Assembly (NCBI GenBank): GCA_005765155.1
Contig: VCCP01000005.1
Coordinates: 62,001 to 126,000, forward strand
Direction of reading: 5' to 3'
DNA: 64,000 nt
Origin: Zelopaecilomyces penicillatus
Taxonomy: Eukaryota; Ascomycota; Sordariomycetes; Hypocreales; Pseudodiploosporaceae
Position 1 is the first letter of the stretch. Each line of letters opens with the position of its first letter. The notes under the pieces are model-generated. The model worked only from the letters and a program-made list of their open reading frames with translations. It was not told the DNA's origin and made no database searches. Both the position numbers and the translations under genes were made by a program. This document shows positions 37,382 to 50,002 of this stretch, piece after piece.

Positions 37382-38967
37382 ATGTCTATCGACGAGCAGC
37401 CAAAAAACACGACGGTTCAGACGCCGATCAACTTATTCGAGTCCATCGGAAGTAAGGCGCAGGGCCTGTCGACAGCGACGAATGGCGAGACAGCCAACGA
37501 GGATGAAATCCCGCCAGTCGACGAGATTGAGTCTCTGTGCATGAACTGCCACGAAAATGTGAGTGTTGAAAATACAAGAAGAGGGAGAGGGGAAGATATC
37601 AATCAGACTTACAGACGACTAATGGGCAAAAACCACCTTTCTAGGGCATGACTCGACTGATGCTTACTGCCATCCCCTACTTCCGCGAAATCGTCATCAT
37701 GTCATTCGAGTGCGAGCACTGCAACTTCAAAAACAACGAGATCCAGCCCGCCGGCACCATCCAGCCCAAGGGAACCCACTACGAGCTGCGTCTCACCAGC
37801 ATGCCCGACTTCTCGCGCCAAGTCATCAAGGCCGACACCGCGACCGTCAAGTTCATCGAGATCGACATTGAGATCCCCGCGGGCCGGGGCCAGCTCACCA
37901 ACGTCGAGGGCTTGCTGTCCGGCGTCGTCGACGACCTCGAGATGGGCCAGGACGCCCGAAAGGAGCAACAGCCCGAGGTGCACTCCAAGATCGCAGAGGT
38001 CATCACCAAGGCCCGCGCTATGCTTGCTGGCGAAGCGTTCCCCTTCCGTGTATACGTCGACGACCCTGCGGGCAACTCCTTCATCACGCCTGATCTCAAA
38101 GACAGCGTTGGTAAGTGGGAGAAGCACGAGTTTGCCCGGACGCCAGAGCAAAACGCTGCGCTCGGCCTCTCAGATAGCGATGCCAATACTGCTGGCAACG
38201 CCGACAACAGCAACAACCCTGGGTTAACGGCCGAGGGCGACATCATCCCCAACGAAGTCTACGACTTCCCCGCCACCTGCCCCGGCTGCATGCACCCTTG
38301 TGTCACCCACATGAAGATGGTAGACATCCCTCACTTCAAACAAGTCGTCCTCATGTCCACCGTCTGCGACGATTGCGGCTACCGCTCCAACGACGTGAAA
38401 ACCGGCGGCGAGATCCCCGAAAAGGGCGAAAAAATCACCCTCACCGTCTCCAGCGACGTCGACCTCGCCCGCGACATCCTCAAAAGCGAAACTTGCGGCC
38501 TCGAATGTCCCGAGCTCGAACTCCAAGTCAACCCCGGTACCCTCGGCGGCCGCTTCACCACCGTCGAAGGTCTCCTCACTCAAGTCCGCAACGACCTACA
38601 CAGCCAAATCTTTGAAAGCCACGGGACCAGTGGCAACACTGAGGGCGGCGACTCCGTCAACCCTGCTGAGAAATCCCGCTGGGAAGCCTTCTTCTCCGGC
38701 CTCGACAAGGCCATCAGCGGTACCAAGCCTTTTACCGTGATTCTTACCGACCCCTTTGCCAGCAGTTACGTCCAGGCTCTCGTCGACCCGCCCGCGCCGG
38801 ATCCCAAGATCCAGAGGGAGTACTATGACCGAACAGAAGAAGAAGAGGAGGAGCTCGGGCTCAATGATATGAAGGTGGAAGGGTATGAGGAGCCGGAGAC
38901 GAGTGCAGAGAAGGAGGGTGAAGAGAAGAAGCAAGACACGGCAGATGCTGTGAATGGTGCTACATGA
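37382..38967 (+). CDS. ZPR1: Zinc-finger protein ZPR1
   Basis: Conserved eukaryotic protein that binds eEF1A and assists its folding, and moves to the nucleus on growth stimulation. Two exons (37382-37558 and 37645-38967) give 499 residues, close to the yeast protein. The intron falls inside the first C4 zinc finger, between Cys53/Cys56 (CMNCHEN) and Cys82/Cys85 (CEHC), so splicing is needed to complete the finger. The second finger has Cys271/Cys274 (CPGC) and Cys300/Cys303 (CDDC). Each finger is followed by the family's beta-rich alpha-beta domain, giving the usual duplicated ZnF-A/ZnF-B layout. The C terminus is acidic and Glu-rich, including a run after YYDRTEEEEEE. The second exon is GC-rich at third positions and opens long antisense frames, which are shadows. 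Confidence 0.96.
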
Positions 38968-39994
38968 GGAAGATGATGATGATGAAACCACATGGTAAAA
39001 GTAAAGTAAATAAGAAGACGAAAAAAATGAAGAAATTTCAATAGAGCTTCAAGAGATTGTGTATATATGTTATCCACGTTAAAAAAGTATTCTGGGTTCC
39101 ACAACTAGAATGCAAAGTAGCTGCCGTTACCGGCCCAAGTGATGAACTCCTACGCCCATGCCGTAAGTGAATTGGACTTCACCTATTGCATCCATCTATT
39201 TACATGTTTCATTTGGCCACAAAAATTTGACATTACAAAAGGGTGCTGCCAAGCTAGTAAAAGCCACGCATCCCTCTCTGCAAATGGCATAAAAGTAAAA
39301 TTCAATTCAATACAGACTAATTTTGCGTGTTCTTAAACCGCTGGGTATTCTGTCAAAAGTCGTCCTCATTCCCAACGCCGTCAAACCATCCATGCCCATT
39401 GCTCCACACGTCGATGCCTCCCCCCTCTCTCCCCCCGTATAGCAATCAATCCCGTCAGTCCCGACCGTCACATCATTGTGAGCTGGTTCGCCGATACAGA
39501 AGCGCGGCAGTATATATGGCCTCTCAACACTATTTTCGCTATACCATTTTCTCACCAACCAATCATCCGAAGTATTAGTGCCACCCAATCTGTAACCCCG
39601 ATTCTAGTCGAAGGCAGCTTATCAGACATTAATGAGGAGCCTCCACCCCCTCACACTTATTCAACGATTTGCTATGATCCAAGGACCATTGGTCTCGTAC
39701 ACAATATAACCACAAGGAAAAAGAAAAGAAAAAAGAAGAAGAAACAAACGACCGACCGACCGACCGACCGACCGACAAAAAGGACCAAGGTATAGTTTAG
39801 CTGCTTCTCGGACTGTGGGTAACGATCTCTGATGAAGCAAAACCTTTCTTTGACTGCCCAAGACAACCGATTGGGCCAAATTGAGCAGGAATATTCACCA
39901 CGACTGGCATGCGTGCCATCCACGGTTCCAAATGAGCAGGTATTTGCGCCGCCTGGTTCTGGAACGCACCGTGGTATGAGGCTGTTCGTTTCAT
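38968..39994. other. Convergent intergenic region
   Basis: About 1 kb between the 3' ends of ZPR1 (plus) and the next gene (minus), so it should carry both terminators. It holds a (CGAC)7 microsatellite and otherwise only short frames. The sequence just after the ZPR1 stop has GAT repeats. Confidence 0.55.
39749..39776. repeat. CGAC tetranucleotide repeat
   Basis: Seven perfect CGAC units (28 nt) in the convergent intergenic region. Confidence 0.92.
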
Positions 39995-42900
39995 TTAAAA
40001 AAACGATGGCTTGGTGAGAACGCGGTACTCGACATAGTCTTCGCCTTCAATGCTGATGATTGTACCCTGGGATACCAGTTTCCCCATAAACGGACCAGTA
40101 GTCTTTCGCTCATACTTGATCCCATCGTACATCTTGGCATCTTCAGAACCAGCCTTCATGCGCAAGGATTCCTGGCGCGCCCAGACCCTGTTCAGACGCT
40201 GCATATCCTCAGACTCGTGAATCCGAGCCCTGCCATTAGTATATGCTGGGCCGGGTGAACCTGTGGCAGCAGCAACGGCAGCAGCGGCGGCGGCGGCAGT
40301 GGCATCGGAGGCGACGGCTGCAGCACGCTCCCGGTTAACGGCATGACGGTCGGCACGTCCTTGAGCAGCCTCAACGCGAGCAATCTCCCTGCGAGCAAGC
40401 GCATTGGCACGTTCTAGACCCTCGGGTTTTTGGAGGCGACTTGCCGAGCGAGGTTCCTCACTATCAACCCGAGCCGACGCGCGGATATCATTTTCGTTGA
40501 GAGACTGTCGAGGCGTTCGGCCCTCAGCCCTCGGATCAGTGCGGCGCGATTGGCGCAGCTCATGGCCACCATTCACAGCAGTTTTGCCATTAGTCTGCTC
40601 AAACGGTACTGAATCACTGGCAAGGCCAGCGATTGAACTAGGCCCAGATTGCTGCTGCTGCTGCTGCTGTTGTTGTTGTGGAATGTGCTTGTAGCCAGCT
40701 CCAGCTCGGGTTTGGGCTTCAGACACAGCACTGATCTCATTGTCGGCTCGCTCATCCGAAGTCTCTCCTTGATCAAGCTGATATTGACGGACACGGCAAT
40801 ACTCCTTAATTTCCTGGCGAGTCAAGGGTTTAAGATGGGGGTCGAATTCTACTTCTTCCCACTGAATCCAGAGGGCGCCAGCGCCGGTTGGAAAATTGCC
40901 ATCCACAAACCGGCCATCGCGAGTTTCCCGTACAACTTTGACACGAAACATGTCATTCTGCCCAAGGATGCCATACACTGCGTGTCGGTTTACAACATCA
41001 ATCTCACTTGAGCCACGCCAGTAACCCAATACTATTCTAGTAGGCCTCGTCCCAGGAAGTGGGCCAGGGAAGCCTGCGCTGGTTGCGGATTGAGGGGATT
41101 GAAGGGCGGTTTGGTTAGACTGTTGGTCATGCGCACCATTTGCACTAGGGCCGGGGTTGATGACAGCAAAGCCGCCACTAACTCGTCTTCGCTTGTTGTC
41201 CTGACGACCAGGACTCAATGGTTCGGGCAGGTCAGGGCCATGAGCCATTGCTGGCTGTACAGTTGGATTAAGAAACAGGGGATTGTCCTTCACTCTCTGT
41301 ATAGCCTCGCTAACTGCTGCTTTTTCTGCGATTCTGCGCTCTTCGTCGGTGTCTTCAAAGACTTCGGTTCGCAGTCGTACATATTCCTTGACCTGGAAGT
41401 GATCAAGACCAACAAGATGTGGGGTGAAAATGACGCGCTCGAACGTGACCCAGCTGCCGCCAGGTCCAGGAGGCAATGGAAATTCGGAACTGACGGGTTC
41501 GCCAGATAAAGTAAATGGCTGGATTCGGGTTCGCAGGCGGTCTCGGACATCAATGAACCCAATAACAGCATGCTTGCTCTCTAAATCTGGCACGGGTGAG
41601 TCTCTCCACTGACCAAGAACAACGCCCTTGACACCGCCCAAGCTCTGGCGTGCTGGTTTCGGCTTCATGAAGAGGGGAGGCGCAGGCTTGGCATCTGTAC
41701 CAGAACCGGGCATTTCCATTTTACTCTCACTAAGATCGTTGAAGACGGAAGTGCGCTTGCGCTTTGGGTAGTGGGACACTGGTTCATCGTATGCGTCGGT
41801 CATGATGAAGTCCTCGTTGCGAATGGATGTTGGAAGCGGTTTTCGGCCTCCGTTGGTTTTGGCTCCAACAATGATTTGGTCTTCCTCTTCGTGGAGCGCA
41901 ACCCCCGGTGGCGAGTCCACGTTGCTGTCGGGCTCGCTCAACTCACTTTCAGCTTCGTTATCATCAATGTTGTTTTTGTGACCGTTCAACTGTCTGCTGG
42001 ACATGTTAGTAGATGCGCAAAGAGCAAGTCAACATAGGGTATGGCGGGTTCTACACGTTGTATGGTATAGTGAGATGAAAGTTAAGCACAAAGAGAATGG
42101 GCATTTTACAAGGATATTCAAGGCATGTTGTTTGAACGGAATTTGATGCAGACAGTGAATGGTTGTAATGGGGAAATAACGGTCAAATCACGAAATGCCC
42201 GGAGAAGGCGGAAATGAAGAAACCAAGTGGCCAGTGGCGCACGGTTGTGAGAATTGCCAGAGAGTTGCGCAACGGGAGCCAAAAGAGCACGAACCACAAA
42301 TGGCAATTGTCGGGTTTCTGCAACGGCACGTCTTGCAGAAAAACTTGACATGGCGCATTTAAACAACCGACTTGACTTCAAGACAGTACGTAGTGTGAAT
42401 GCACTCGATGCATTATTGGGGGTCCATGACGCAGAACTGCCGAAGTCATCTGCAGGAAGCCTGACAAAGCCCTATCGCAGACCACATCCGTCATCACCAT
42501 GGCAGACAGATTGCGGCCAGTTTGAAACATGACAGAGCCACTCGGTTCTCTGTCGCTCTTTAGGGAATTGCAAGCAGTAAGCTGAGATCCATCCGCTCCG
42601 GCTCACTGAGCTCACCTCGGCAAATGGCGCCAAATCGAGACGTGGAGTTGTTGTCATCAATTAGTGTTGTGGTGATGCGCTGATGACACAGTGATTGAGA
42701 CGGAAGCGCAGTGAAGCAGAGACAGAATAGATTGACCAACACAGGTCTAAACGAACTGTTTCGAAAACGCTCGACTATTGAAAGAGGGCAAAAATATTGG
42801 ACAAACAGTGTGTGTGTGTGTTGCCAGGTGTAACAAGTTGTGACGAAACAGATCATTGACCTGCGTGCTGAGTCACGAGACTTGCGGTGGCTTTGCACTG

Positions 42901-43373
42901 GGATGGGAGAGTTTTGGGTTTGGGAAGGAGACAGAGGCGGAAGGGGCGGGGGGCGTGTATTTGAAAACAAAAGAATTGAAAGTAGATGGGAGAGAAAAAG
43001 GAAGGAAGAGGAAAACGCAGAAGAAAAGACAATCAACTCACCGTGAAGGCGTGCCGGAAGCTGAATTGGCTCTGGCCTCTGGCGCTGTAGACGTTGCGGC
43101 AATGGAAGCTACTGAGCCTTGGTCAGTCGAGCGAGGCGGCGAGGCTGGTCGGTCTTCGGCTGCTACGGATTTGGGCGATGGCTGCGGTGTTGGCTGCGGT
43201 GCCAGCGTTGACAGCGAAACTGCAGTGGGCTCTACTGAGTCGGCCGCGGCAACAAAAGACTTGGACGTCGTTGGCGAGTGTTCTGGTGGTGACGGTGCTG
43301 CGTTGAGCTTGAGCTCGGTTGTCGCGAGTGGCGATGATGCCTTGCCGTTGGTGTCAACGACTCTGTCCTCCAT
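39995..43373 (-). CDS. Uncharacterised nuclear protein with two copies of a VLGxWR domain
   Basis: I do not recognise the family. Two exons are read: 43373-43042 and 41996-39995, joined by a 1,045-nt intron, giving about 777 residues. The donor is GTGAGT, the branch point TACTAAC is at 42011-42005 and the AG is about 10 nt on. The phase is kept (CG|C) and the join reads TPSRRQLNGHKNN. Residues 1-110 are Ser/Pro/Ala-rich and disordered. Two similar blocks of about 88 residues follow, at roughly 235-323 and 431-518. Each runs VVLGxWR, then HAVxG, then a W-x-F/W-E-x-V/E-F-x-PHL segment and a final KEYxRxR. KRKR (about 189) and KRRR (about 379) look like nuclear localisation signals. A ten-Gln run, Arg/Ala-rich segments and a conserved-looking tail (IEGEDYVEYRVLTKPSFF) complete it. 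A chromatin or transcription role is only an inference. The ATG at 42004 is probably intronic. Confidence 0.7.
40649..40678 (-). repeat. CAG/CAA repeat encoding ten glutamines
   Basis: Ten Gln codons in a row on the minus strand, inside the exon of the tandem-domain protein. Six consecutive CAG codons lie within a stretch of CAA codons. Length polymorphism is likely. Confidence 0.9.
41997..43041 (-). other. Long intron (1,045 nt) of the tandem-domain gene
   Basis: Donor GTGAGT and a TACTAAC branch site precede the acceptor. Two acceptors 3 nt apart (CAGCAG) are both in frame and would give RR or R before QLNGH. The length is far above the typical 50-100 nt of introns in this window. No internal exon with matching phase and plausible sequence was seen. 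Confidence 0.65.
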
Positions 43374-44080
43374 CCTGGTGTTGCGCGTTCCTCAGTTGGG
43401 CGTGGGCGAAACCGCCTAGATAAGGATACTCGGGGATGGGAGGAAGAAGAGAACGATGTTGATGCAAAGCAACTAAGATGAGCCGGACGGGTGCCCAAGA
43501 AACCAAGAAGAAATTGATGTCAAGCCGTCCCCTCTAGTGGTGGTGCAAGGCTGAGTAAGAGATGACGGCCAAGTTGCTAATCGGGGGATGATTGATAGTT
43601 TGGGGAAAGGGGGTCAGTCAATGCGAGAGCAACTGAATATTGAGGAAGGAGCAATTAGCGTTGCTGGATTAGGTTGGCTGGTCGGCTTTTTCTTTATTGT
43701 AAAAATGCAGCCGATGAATGGATGCGATGGAGATGGAAGAGACAGGTTGGTGGCTGTTAGTTCCTGCTTCTGAAAAGGCAGGAAGAAAAGAAAGAAGGAA
43801 AAGGAAAAGCCTGATCAGATCGGCTGCAAGTCTGAGTCTAAATCATTCGATATATCGAAGGCGAGGAGGGGGGGGGTGTGGGTTAGCAGGCACGGCAATG
43901 GCAATGACAGCCAGGCAGAAGAAGGACGAGAGTTAAAAGCCCAAGCAAGGTTGCGGGATAAGAAGAGAGTTTCACTTTCACTGCGGATATTGCTCAACAG
44001 CAAAGCAATAGCCGGGGGGGCGTTGGCGCTGGTGCTTGGAGCATACAGTGCTGTGCCTGTACTGTACGGCGCTGAAGAGG

Positions 44081-44107
44081 TACAGGTACATGTACTGGTA
44101 CTGGTAC
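44081..44107. repeat. GGTAC-rich imperfect palindrome
   Basis: Repeated GGTAC and TACTGG units around a central GTACATGTAC palindrome. No gene is associated. Confidence 0.6.
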
Positions 44108-46415
44108 AGGGCAGCCCGTGTAATGTAGGTAAGTAGGTAGGTAAGCTTTTGGGGAGTGGTGGGCCGCTGTGGGTTCAAACGGCTGACAGAGTTTAGGGCT
44201 GCTGAAGGAGAGGAGCAGAGAAGGAAAGTATGCGGTAAATGCAGGTGATGGAAAGGAAGGGTGTTTGGGTGGTTGTTGGCTGGTTGGTCGGTTCGTTGGT
44301 TGTTGATGGATGGGTGGGAGGTTAGGAGGAGACGCCAGAGAGAGAGAGAGAAAGAGAGGGAGAAAGAGAGGGAAACCAAGACGAGTTGGGAACGAATGGA
44401 CGGGGGGGCAGGGGTGGGTGTGCAAGTGCGTGCAAGTGTGTGTTGTCGTAACGGGCGAAATTAATCGAGGACAAGACAGAGACACGGGGTTTACTAGTTA
44501 GCGTTCCCAAGGGATGGGCATCGCCCATCATAATGACTTGTTCCATGGGCGCGTTAATATTTATGTGCGTGCGCGTGGGGCCATTGCTGTGCATTTCACG
44601 GTTACTGGGTTAATTATACAAATCGCCAAAACCTTGTGTCTGTGTGTGATTTAGACTCAAAAGCGTAACTTGTAATAAAAGGTTGGTTGCTGCAGTTGTC
44701 AAAGCCATAACGTCTATATCGTCGTGAGAGAGTTGGTTACTACCTGATCGCGAGATTTCTACTAGTTTACACACAACAATGTAAAACAGTGACATGAGGA
44801 TTAAAGAGAAGAGAGACCCTCATATTATTTGCATTACTTGCTGTAGGTTGGTTGGTTGTTCATCTCGTTGTCACCTCTCAGTTCCTTGCGGCGATGGCGG
44901 CGACAGACGGATGGATCCTACATCTTGTTTCGCTCAAGCTGATTTGCCAGAACCCAGCAAAGCAACCAAAAAATCAAATGACTCTCTGCTGCAACTCAAT
45001 GCGCATTTTAAAAGTGGGGGGAGGACGACGCTGTCGGAATCTGTGTGGCCCGGCCCAGAAAGCTCGGAACTCTCCATCACAGCCTTGGCGTCTTCCTTGC
45101 GCGTGGGGAATACTAGTGATTGGTTCAATTAGTATTGGCACTTTTTTTGTGTGTAACAAAAAAAAAATAAAGACACAAAAGAGAGCCAATACTAACAGAT
45201 GGGTGACAAGCACAACAGACTTCGGGGCTTATTTTTGGGGGGGAGGAGTTAATAGCTATTCCCCTCAAGGGCTTGGATCGAGAAACATAAAACACCAATC
45301 AGAACACCTGAGACATGAATAAAAAAAAAGAAAATGGCCCGGCGACCAACCAACTACTACTACTACTAGACTATTACCAAGGTAGGTTGTATTAAATGTT
45401 AGTGCCAAAAACCCCCAGAAAGTGAAAACGAAAACGGTGGTGGTGGTGTTGGCCAAACCAGGAAATGCCCCGACCCGTCTAAATATTTCGCAACTTGCAT
45501 GACACGTCTAAAAAAGGTAATCTGGGTATCATATAGTGAATGAAGAAACGGGAAGAAGAGCGGGATACCCAGAACGGGCTGATGCTGTGAGTTGCCGTTG
45601 CAAATGGGTTTCCGAATAGGTAAGCAACTTGAAAGGTACTAAAGTAAAGGTAGTTATGTACAGTACAAAGGAAGGACGGATTGCAAGTGGGAGTTTTGCG
45701 TCCATGCGAGCGGCACGAACTTACCAACGTTGACCAATGACGCTACACACCTTACTCATCTACACTGCCTTGCGTACCTACCTATATACCTATACGAATG
45801 TTTATTTTTGTCTAACAGCAGAGTGCGCCGAGGAGAAGGATTGATCATCTAGCATACAGACAGACAGACACAAGCAGGTTTACGCGATCGGAAACGCTAC
45901 CCCTAGTGAAAGCAACCCCCTTCCTCAATACAGCATCCATACCAAGTACTTGCTTTATATATATAAAGTCGTAAATCCGATGTATGAGGCTGACACCAAC
46001 CATTCCTTTCGGCATAACGTTTATTACAAACCCACCGACGTGTTCTCTGTAGTGATTAAATAATACCTTACTTACCTCCCTACAGTATACCCCAAAAAAC
46101 GGCCGCAAAACGTTCTGCGCAGAGTCAGCGCGGGCGCAACACCGCGGTTTGTCTATCTATCCGCGCCATTGGCAGCGACGGTAGGAATGATACGCCCCGA
46201 AAGAGGATGACAATCCCGTCCGCATCCTCTATCTTCTCTGTTTTCTTTTACGCGCGTCCCATTTTTCGTCAACATCCTGGGAATACGAACACCTGGGGGG
46301 GAGCGCGAACTTACCAGGGTAGGAAACTATGGGAAAACTACAAGTATTGATGGGCAGATAGATACCCTCACCTTCGGCTTTACCGGGTAACGCCATGTCA
46401 CGTCAACGAAACTCC

Positions 46416-46435
46416 GGGGGGGGGGGGGGGGGGGG
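46416..46435. repeat. G homopolymer, 20 nt
   Basis: Uninterrupted G run in non-coding DNA; the exact length is uncertain. Confidence 0.85.
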
Positions 46436-47438
46436 ACCCTTCGGATTTCCTGCTGAAACCCAGTTTCGCCAAGCTGCCTGCCCTTGGTATTGGAATTAGA
46501 ATTGGCATTTGGTAGTGCAAAGGCCAAAAGGGCTCCAAGTTTCGAGTCGCATCTTGTGGCACGTGTCGCAGGTCCAGCGTTAATATCGGAAAATTGTTTG
46601 TGATGATGATACCCAAACAGGTAATTGCAGGAGTCATTGTTCGCCAATTGTGGTTGGGAATTGCGAGTGCACCTATTTTGACCGGTTTAGGACTAGACAG
46701 GTAATAAAAGATTCCAGTGTGGTCGTGATTACATGCCTGGTTTTCGTCAGCAATTTCCCTTCAACACCGCAAAGTCTCGGCATTGCGGTTGTAGTTTCCT
46801 AGCCAATGTCCTTTTATGACTTTATGTAACTGCTCTGTATGTCTTCTTTACACCTAGTATACTCGCCTTGACAGAAGCAGTAATTAGTTGCCTGCCCACC
46901 CCAAGTTCTTGGCAGGCACATCGTGGTCAACTTTGGGGATGGCAAGTCATAGAGACATTGACGCCCAGTGCGACAAGGATTTCGCACACGGTGGACGTGG
47001 CGCTGACACTGCCTGACGTTGCAAGCCCTTTTGACAAAACTTCCCTGTCAACCCTCCCCCCATCCACCTATGTTGGATGAAACTTTAAAACAAAAACAAA
47101 AAAACATTCGAGAATTAAACAGAACACAAAAAGTATATGGAATGCCCGTTGGGAGTTTAAAACTTATGCAATATGGATATTATCAGCAAATCAGCATTGC
47201 CCTAAAGAGTTTAATTTTGCCCTGACAAGATACGCACGACTCAATTTCGGAAGCGAGCGAGTGAGTGAGAGTGACGAAACACAATGCTTGCACACAACAT
47301 AGCATCACCTGAGGAGTTGTGACGTGATTGACTGGTTCACTGATATGCAAAAGGGCCCCATGTTTCCCCCCCAAAAAAGAGTAACCTTGATAATATAATA
47401 TGCAGCGTACTGCTGCTATCCTATCACAGATTACTACG

Positions 47439-47459
47439 GATATGATATGATATGATATG
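47439..47459. repeat. GATAT pentanucleotide repeat
   Basis: Four GATAT units in a row plus a final G. Confidence 0.85.
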
Positions 47460-48817
47460 TATGTCTCTGATTTGTATGCGCAGGCTTGGACAGATGGAGT
47501 TCGGTGAATGGCTCAAACTACGCAGGGATAAACACACTCCATCGTCTAGACCACCCGATGTTTACCGATCTCTGTTCTCTCTCCCTTGTCGTGACTGGTC
47601 TGTGACTCTGTCAAAATGCCTGATAGAAATACCTGATGGCGTGTTTGCCACTTTCTCTTTGCTTCCTTCATTTTAATCGGGAGCTGAGGCGCGTGGGAAC
47701 CACGCCCCCCCTCAAAACGCCACCTTTATATGATGACTTTTTTTGGGGGGGTTCTAGATTTTCTCAAGCAGGCAAATGACGAAAGACAGATATGCCACAA
47801 TGCGCCAAATAGTTTCCAAGAGGCTTGCGTTCTGTGGCTTGCTGCCCCCCCATCCAACGCGTTGGGGAGGCGAGGAGCTCATTACTCGTGCAATTACTAC
47901 GAAATATACCTACTCGGTTACTATGAAGAACATATGCCTACATATGTACAAGGTTGAAGGGCTGACCCGACTTTGGTTGGTTGGGTTGGGTTGAGTTGAA
48001 GTTTGGTGGGTGAGTGAGTGGGGGGGGGGGCTTTTTTTCTTGTCAACGGTTCTTGGACCCCTGCAGCTGCAGGAATGCTGGTGTGATGGTGATGAGGGAG
48101 GGGAGAAAGCGAACGAATGATACAGGCCTGCTTTTTTTTATATGACTTGTTCTCCAACGTGAGGCATGAAAGACGTTGGCTCATAGGTGTATAATGGTGG
48201 TGACGATGTGGGCGATGGTTTGAGTTTAAACAAAGAGGGATAAATCCCGTGACAACACCTAGAGAGACTCGATGCCAAGAACCGTTAGTTTCAAGGCTAT
48301 AGTACTTCACTTGCTTTAAACCCTGTTTCGGAATATTGTCAAAGTGATGCCAAACTCCGTAATTGCTCTTAGATCGCCAGAGGTCAATGCAACCCCCGTC
48401 ACCCAAAAAAACAAATAGCCAGCGCCTGCCCTGCCGCTAATCATCAACTACTAGCAAACAAGAGTACCTAGTAACGATTCATGAGAGATGCTAAGCTCCA
48501 ATTGCCCTCCCCCCCCTTAGCTTAGTGAATTGACTACCAGGCTAATTAGTCCTGATTCATGAAGTTTGGGGTCGGGATAAATCAATTTAAGGTTGCGTTC
48601 CTTTCCCAAACTTGCGCATATCCCACCGGATAAGCAACCAGCGAGGAGGTTCTCACGTTACAAATCATACTAGTTAATTTACCTCGAATATCTTATCTAA
48701 ATGAGGGAAGGGACCGGGCAGATTCTTACTCACGTTTATCCATTTCAGCCCATTATTATTTCTTACCTACCTGGTTGGCTAGGTACATTAACCCCCAATT
48801 CCCGTTCCGCTCAACAA

Positions 48818-48838
48818 CCCCCCCCCCCCCCCCCCCCC
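48818..48838. repeat. C homopolymer, 21 nt
   Basis: Uninterrupted C run in non-coding DNA; the exact length is uncertain. Confidence 0.85.
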
Positions 48839-50002
48839 GATCAGCAAGGCGAAGTTCTGAGACAAGAAGGTTAGTAAGATCCCACTAGATCTGCCGCATC
48901 CAAAAAGGAACAACTGAAAAAAAGGCCCTGTAGCCGAAAAGAAAAGAAAAGAAAAAAAGAGCCGAGGGAAATATCCCTGCGCGTCCTTGTCTTTTTTATC
49001 CGGGTTCAAAGAAGTCTAGTCAGTCTAGTCTAGTCTGGGTATGGATCGATCTAAACGCAGGACGAGCAAATGCTTGTTTAAGAGCTCAGCAATCAAATGT
49101 GATGAGCCTAGACTAAGATCTTGCCTGGGATATGTTTCATGGCACATGAATCGGGGCAAAAACCGGGACCCTCATCCCAGTTTATTCCAGGGCTGATTGA
49201 TCTGCTCATCTTGCCACTCCCAATGACTCTCGTCGATTGAATGACTACCGGTACTACTACTCTGGCTTATGCCTTACGATGATGACATGCTTGCTTGCTA
49301 CTATTCCGGCTGGCTTGGTAAGATCTTATATTTGCGGGAGCTACGCTCGCATGGCACGGCCTAGCCTCCCGAGGTCAATACAGTTCTTTACATCAGTTTT
49401 CCTCTTTTGTAATGGCCGCCATGGATCGGTTGTTTTGTAATTAGTTATTCACAAAAGTAGGCACATGAGAGTAAAAAGGGGGGATCTGTGCATTTAACAG
49501 TTTGGTCATTCAGTACAGAGCGTCTTTGTAGAGTTACTAGATGCCAGTTCTCCATACTGTGTTGTTACTTGTAGTTTGATTAATGGCTACCCTAGGGCAA
49601 CTCGAATCACAGCTAAAATTGTTGTTTGGCGTATCTACCACATGATTATACTGCTCGTGAAACATTCAACTAGAAAGATCAAGTAGGAAGTCAGTTTGTA
49701 GAATCAACTCAAAAGGAAACTTGGTGAAATATCTGATATATCCGTTGGTGACAACAATGCGACTCTCAAGTCTAAACAAAACCAAGCAACCAACTAAATG
49801 AATTGACCTGTCTTGTAACTTTTACTTCGCCTCCTTGATTCAATTCTATTGATACAATGAGCACTTCATACTGCTCAGCATCATACAAAACGTCTTAAAT
49901 CTATGCGCTCCGCCATGTTGAGTGTTGAGAAATAGACCCGTAGAACTACGCTTCTCTCATCATCTTTAACACATATTCGTTTTTCATCAGCACAACTCCC
50001 CT

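Larger units (their letters stand above)
43374..50002. other. Second gene-free stretch
   Basis: About 6.6 kb with no supportable gene. The right part should hold the SEN54 3' end, and the left part the promoter of the tandem-domain gene. It includes a GA-rich tract near 44339-44372, a GGTAC-rich palindromic block near 44081-44107, an AGGTA run near 44127-44143, a 20-nt G run, GATAT repeats at 47439-47459 and a 21-nt C run. Candidate frames are short, overlap in several frames and show no domain. Confidence 0.55.

Noticed and set aside
38224..38615. Long frames antisense to or shifted from ZPR1
   Set aside because: They are shadows caused by strong third-position GC bias in ZPR1.
42002..42004. 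ATG as start of the tandem-domain protein
   Set aside because: It sits between a TACTAAC branch site and the acceptor. The upstream exon at 43373-43042 joins in phase and gives a better N terminus.
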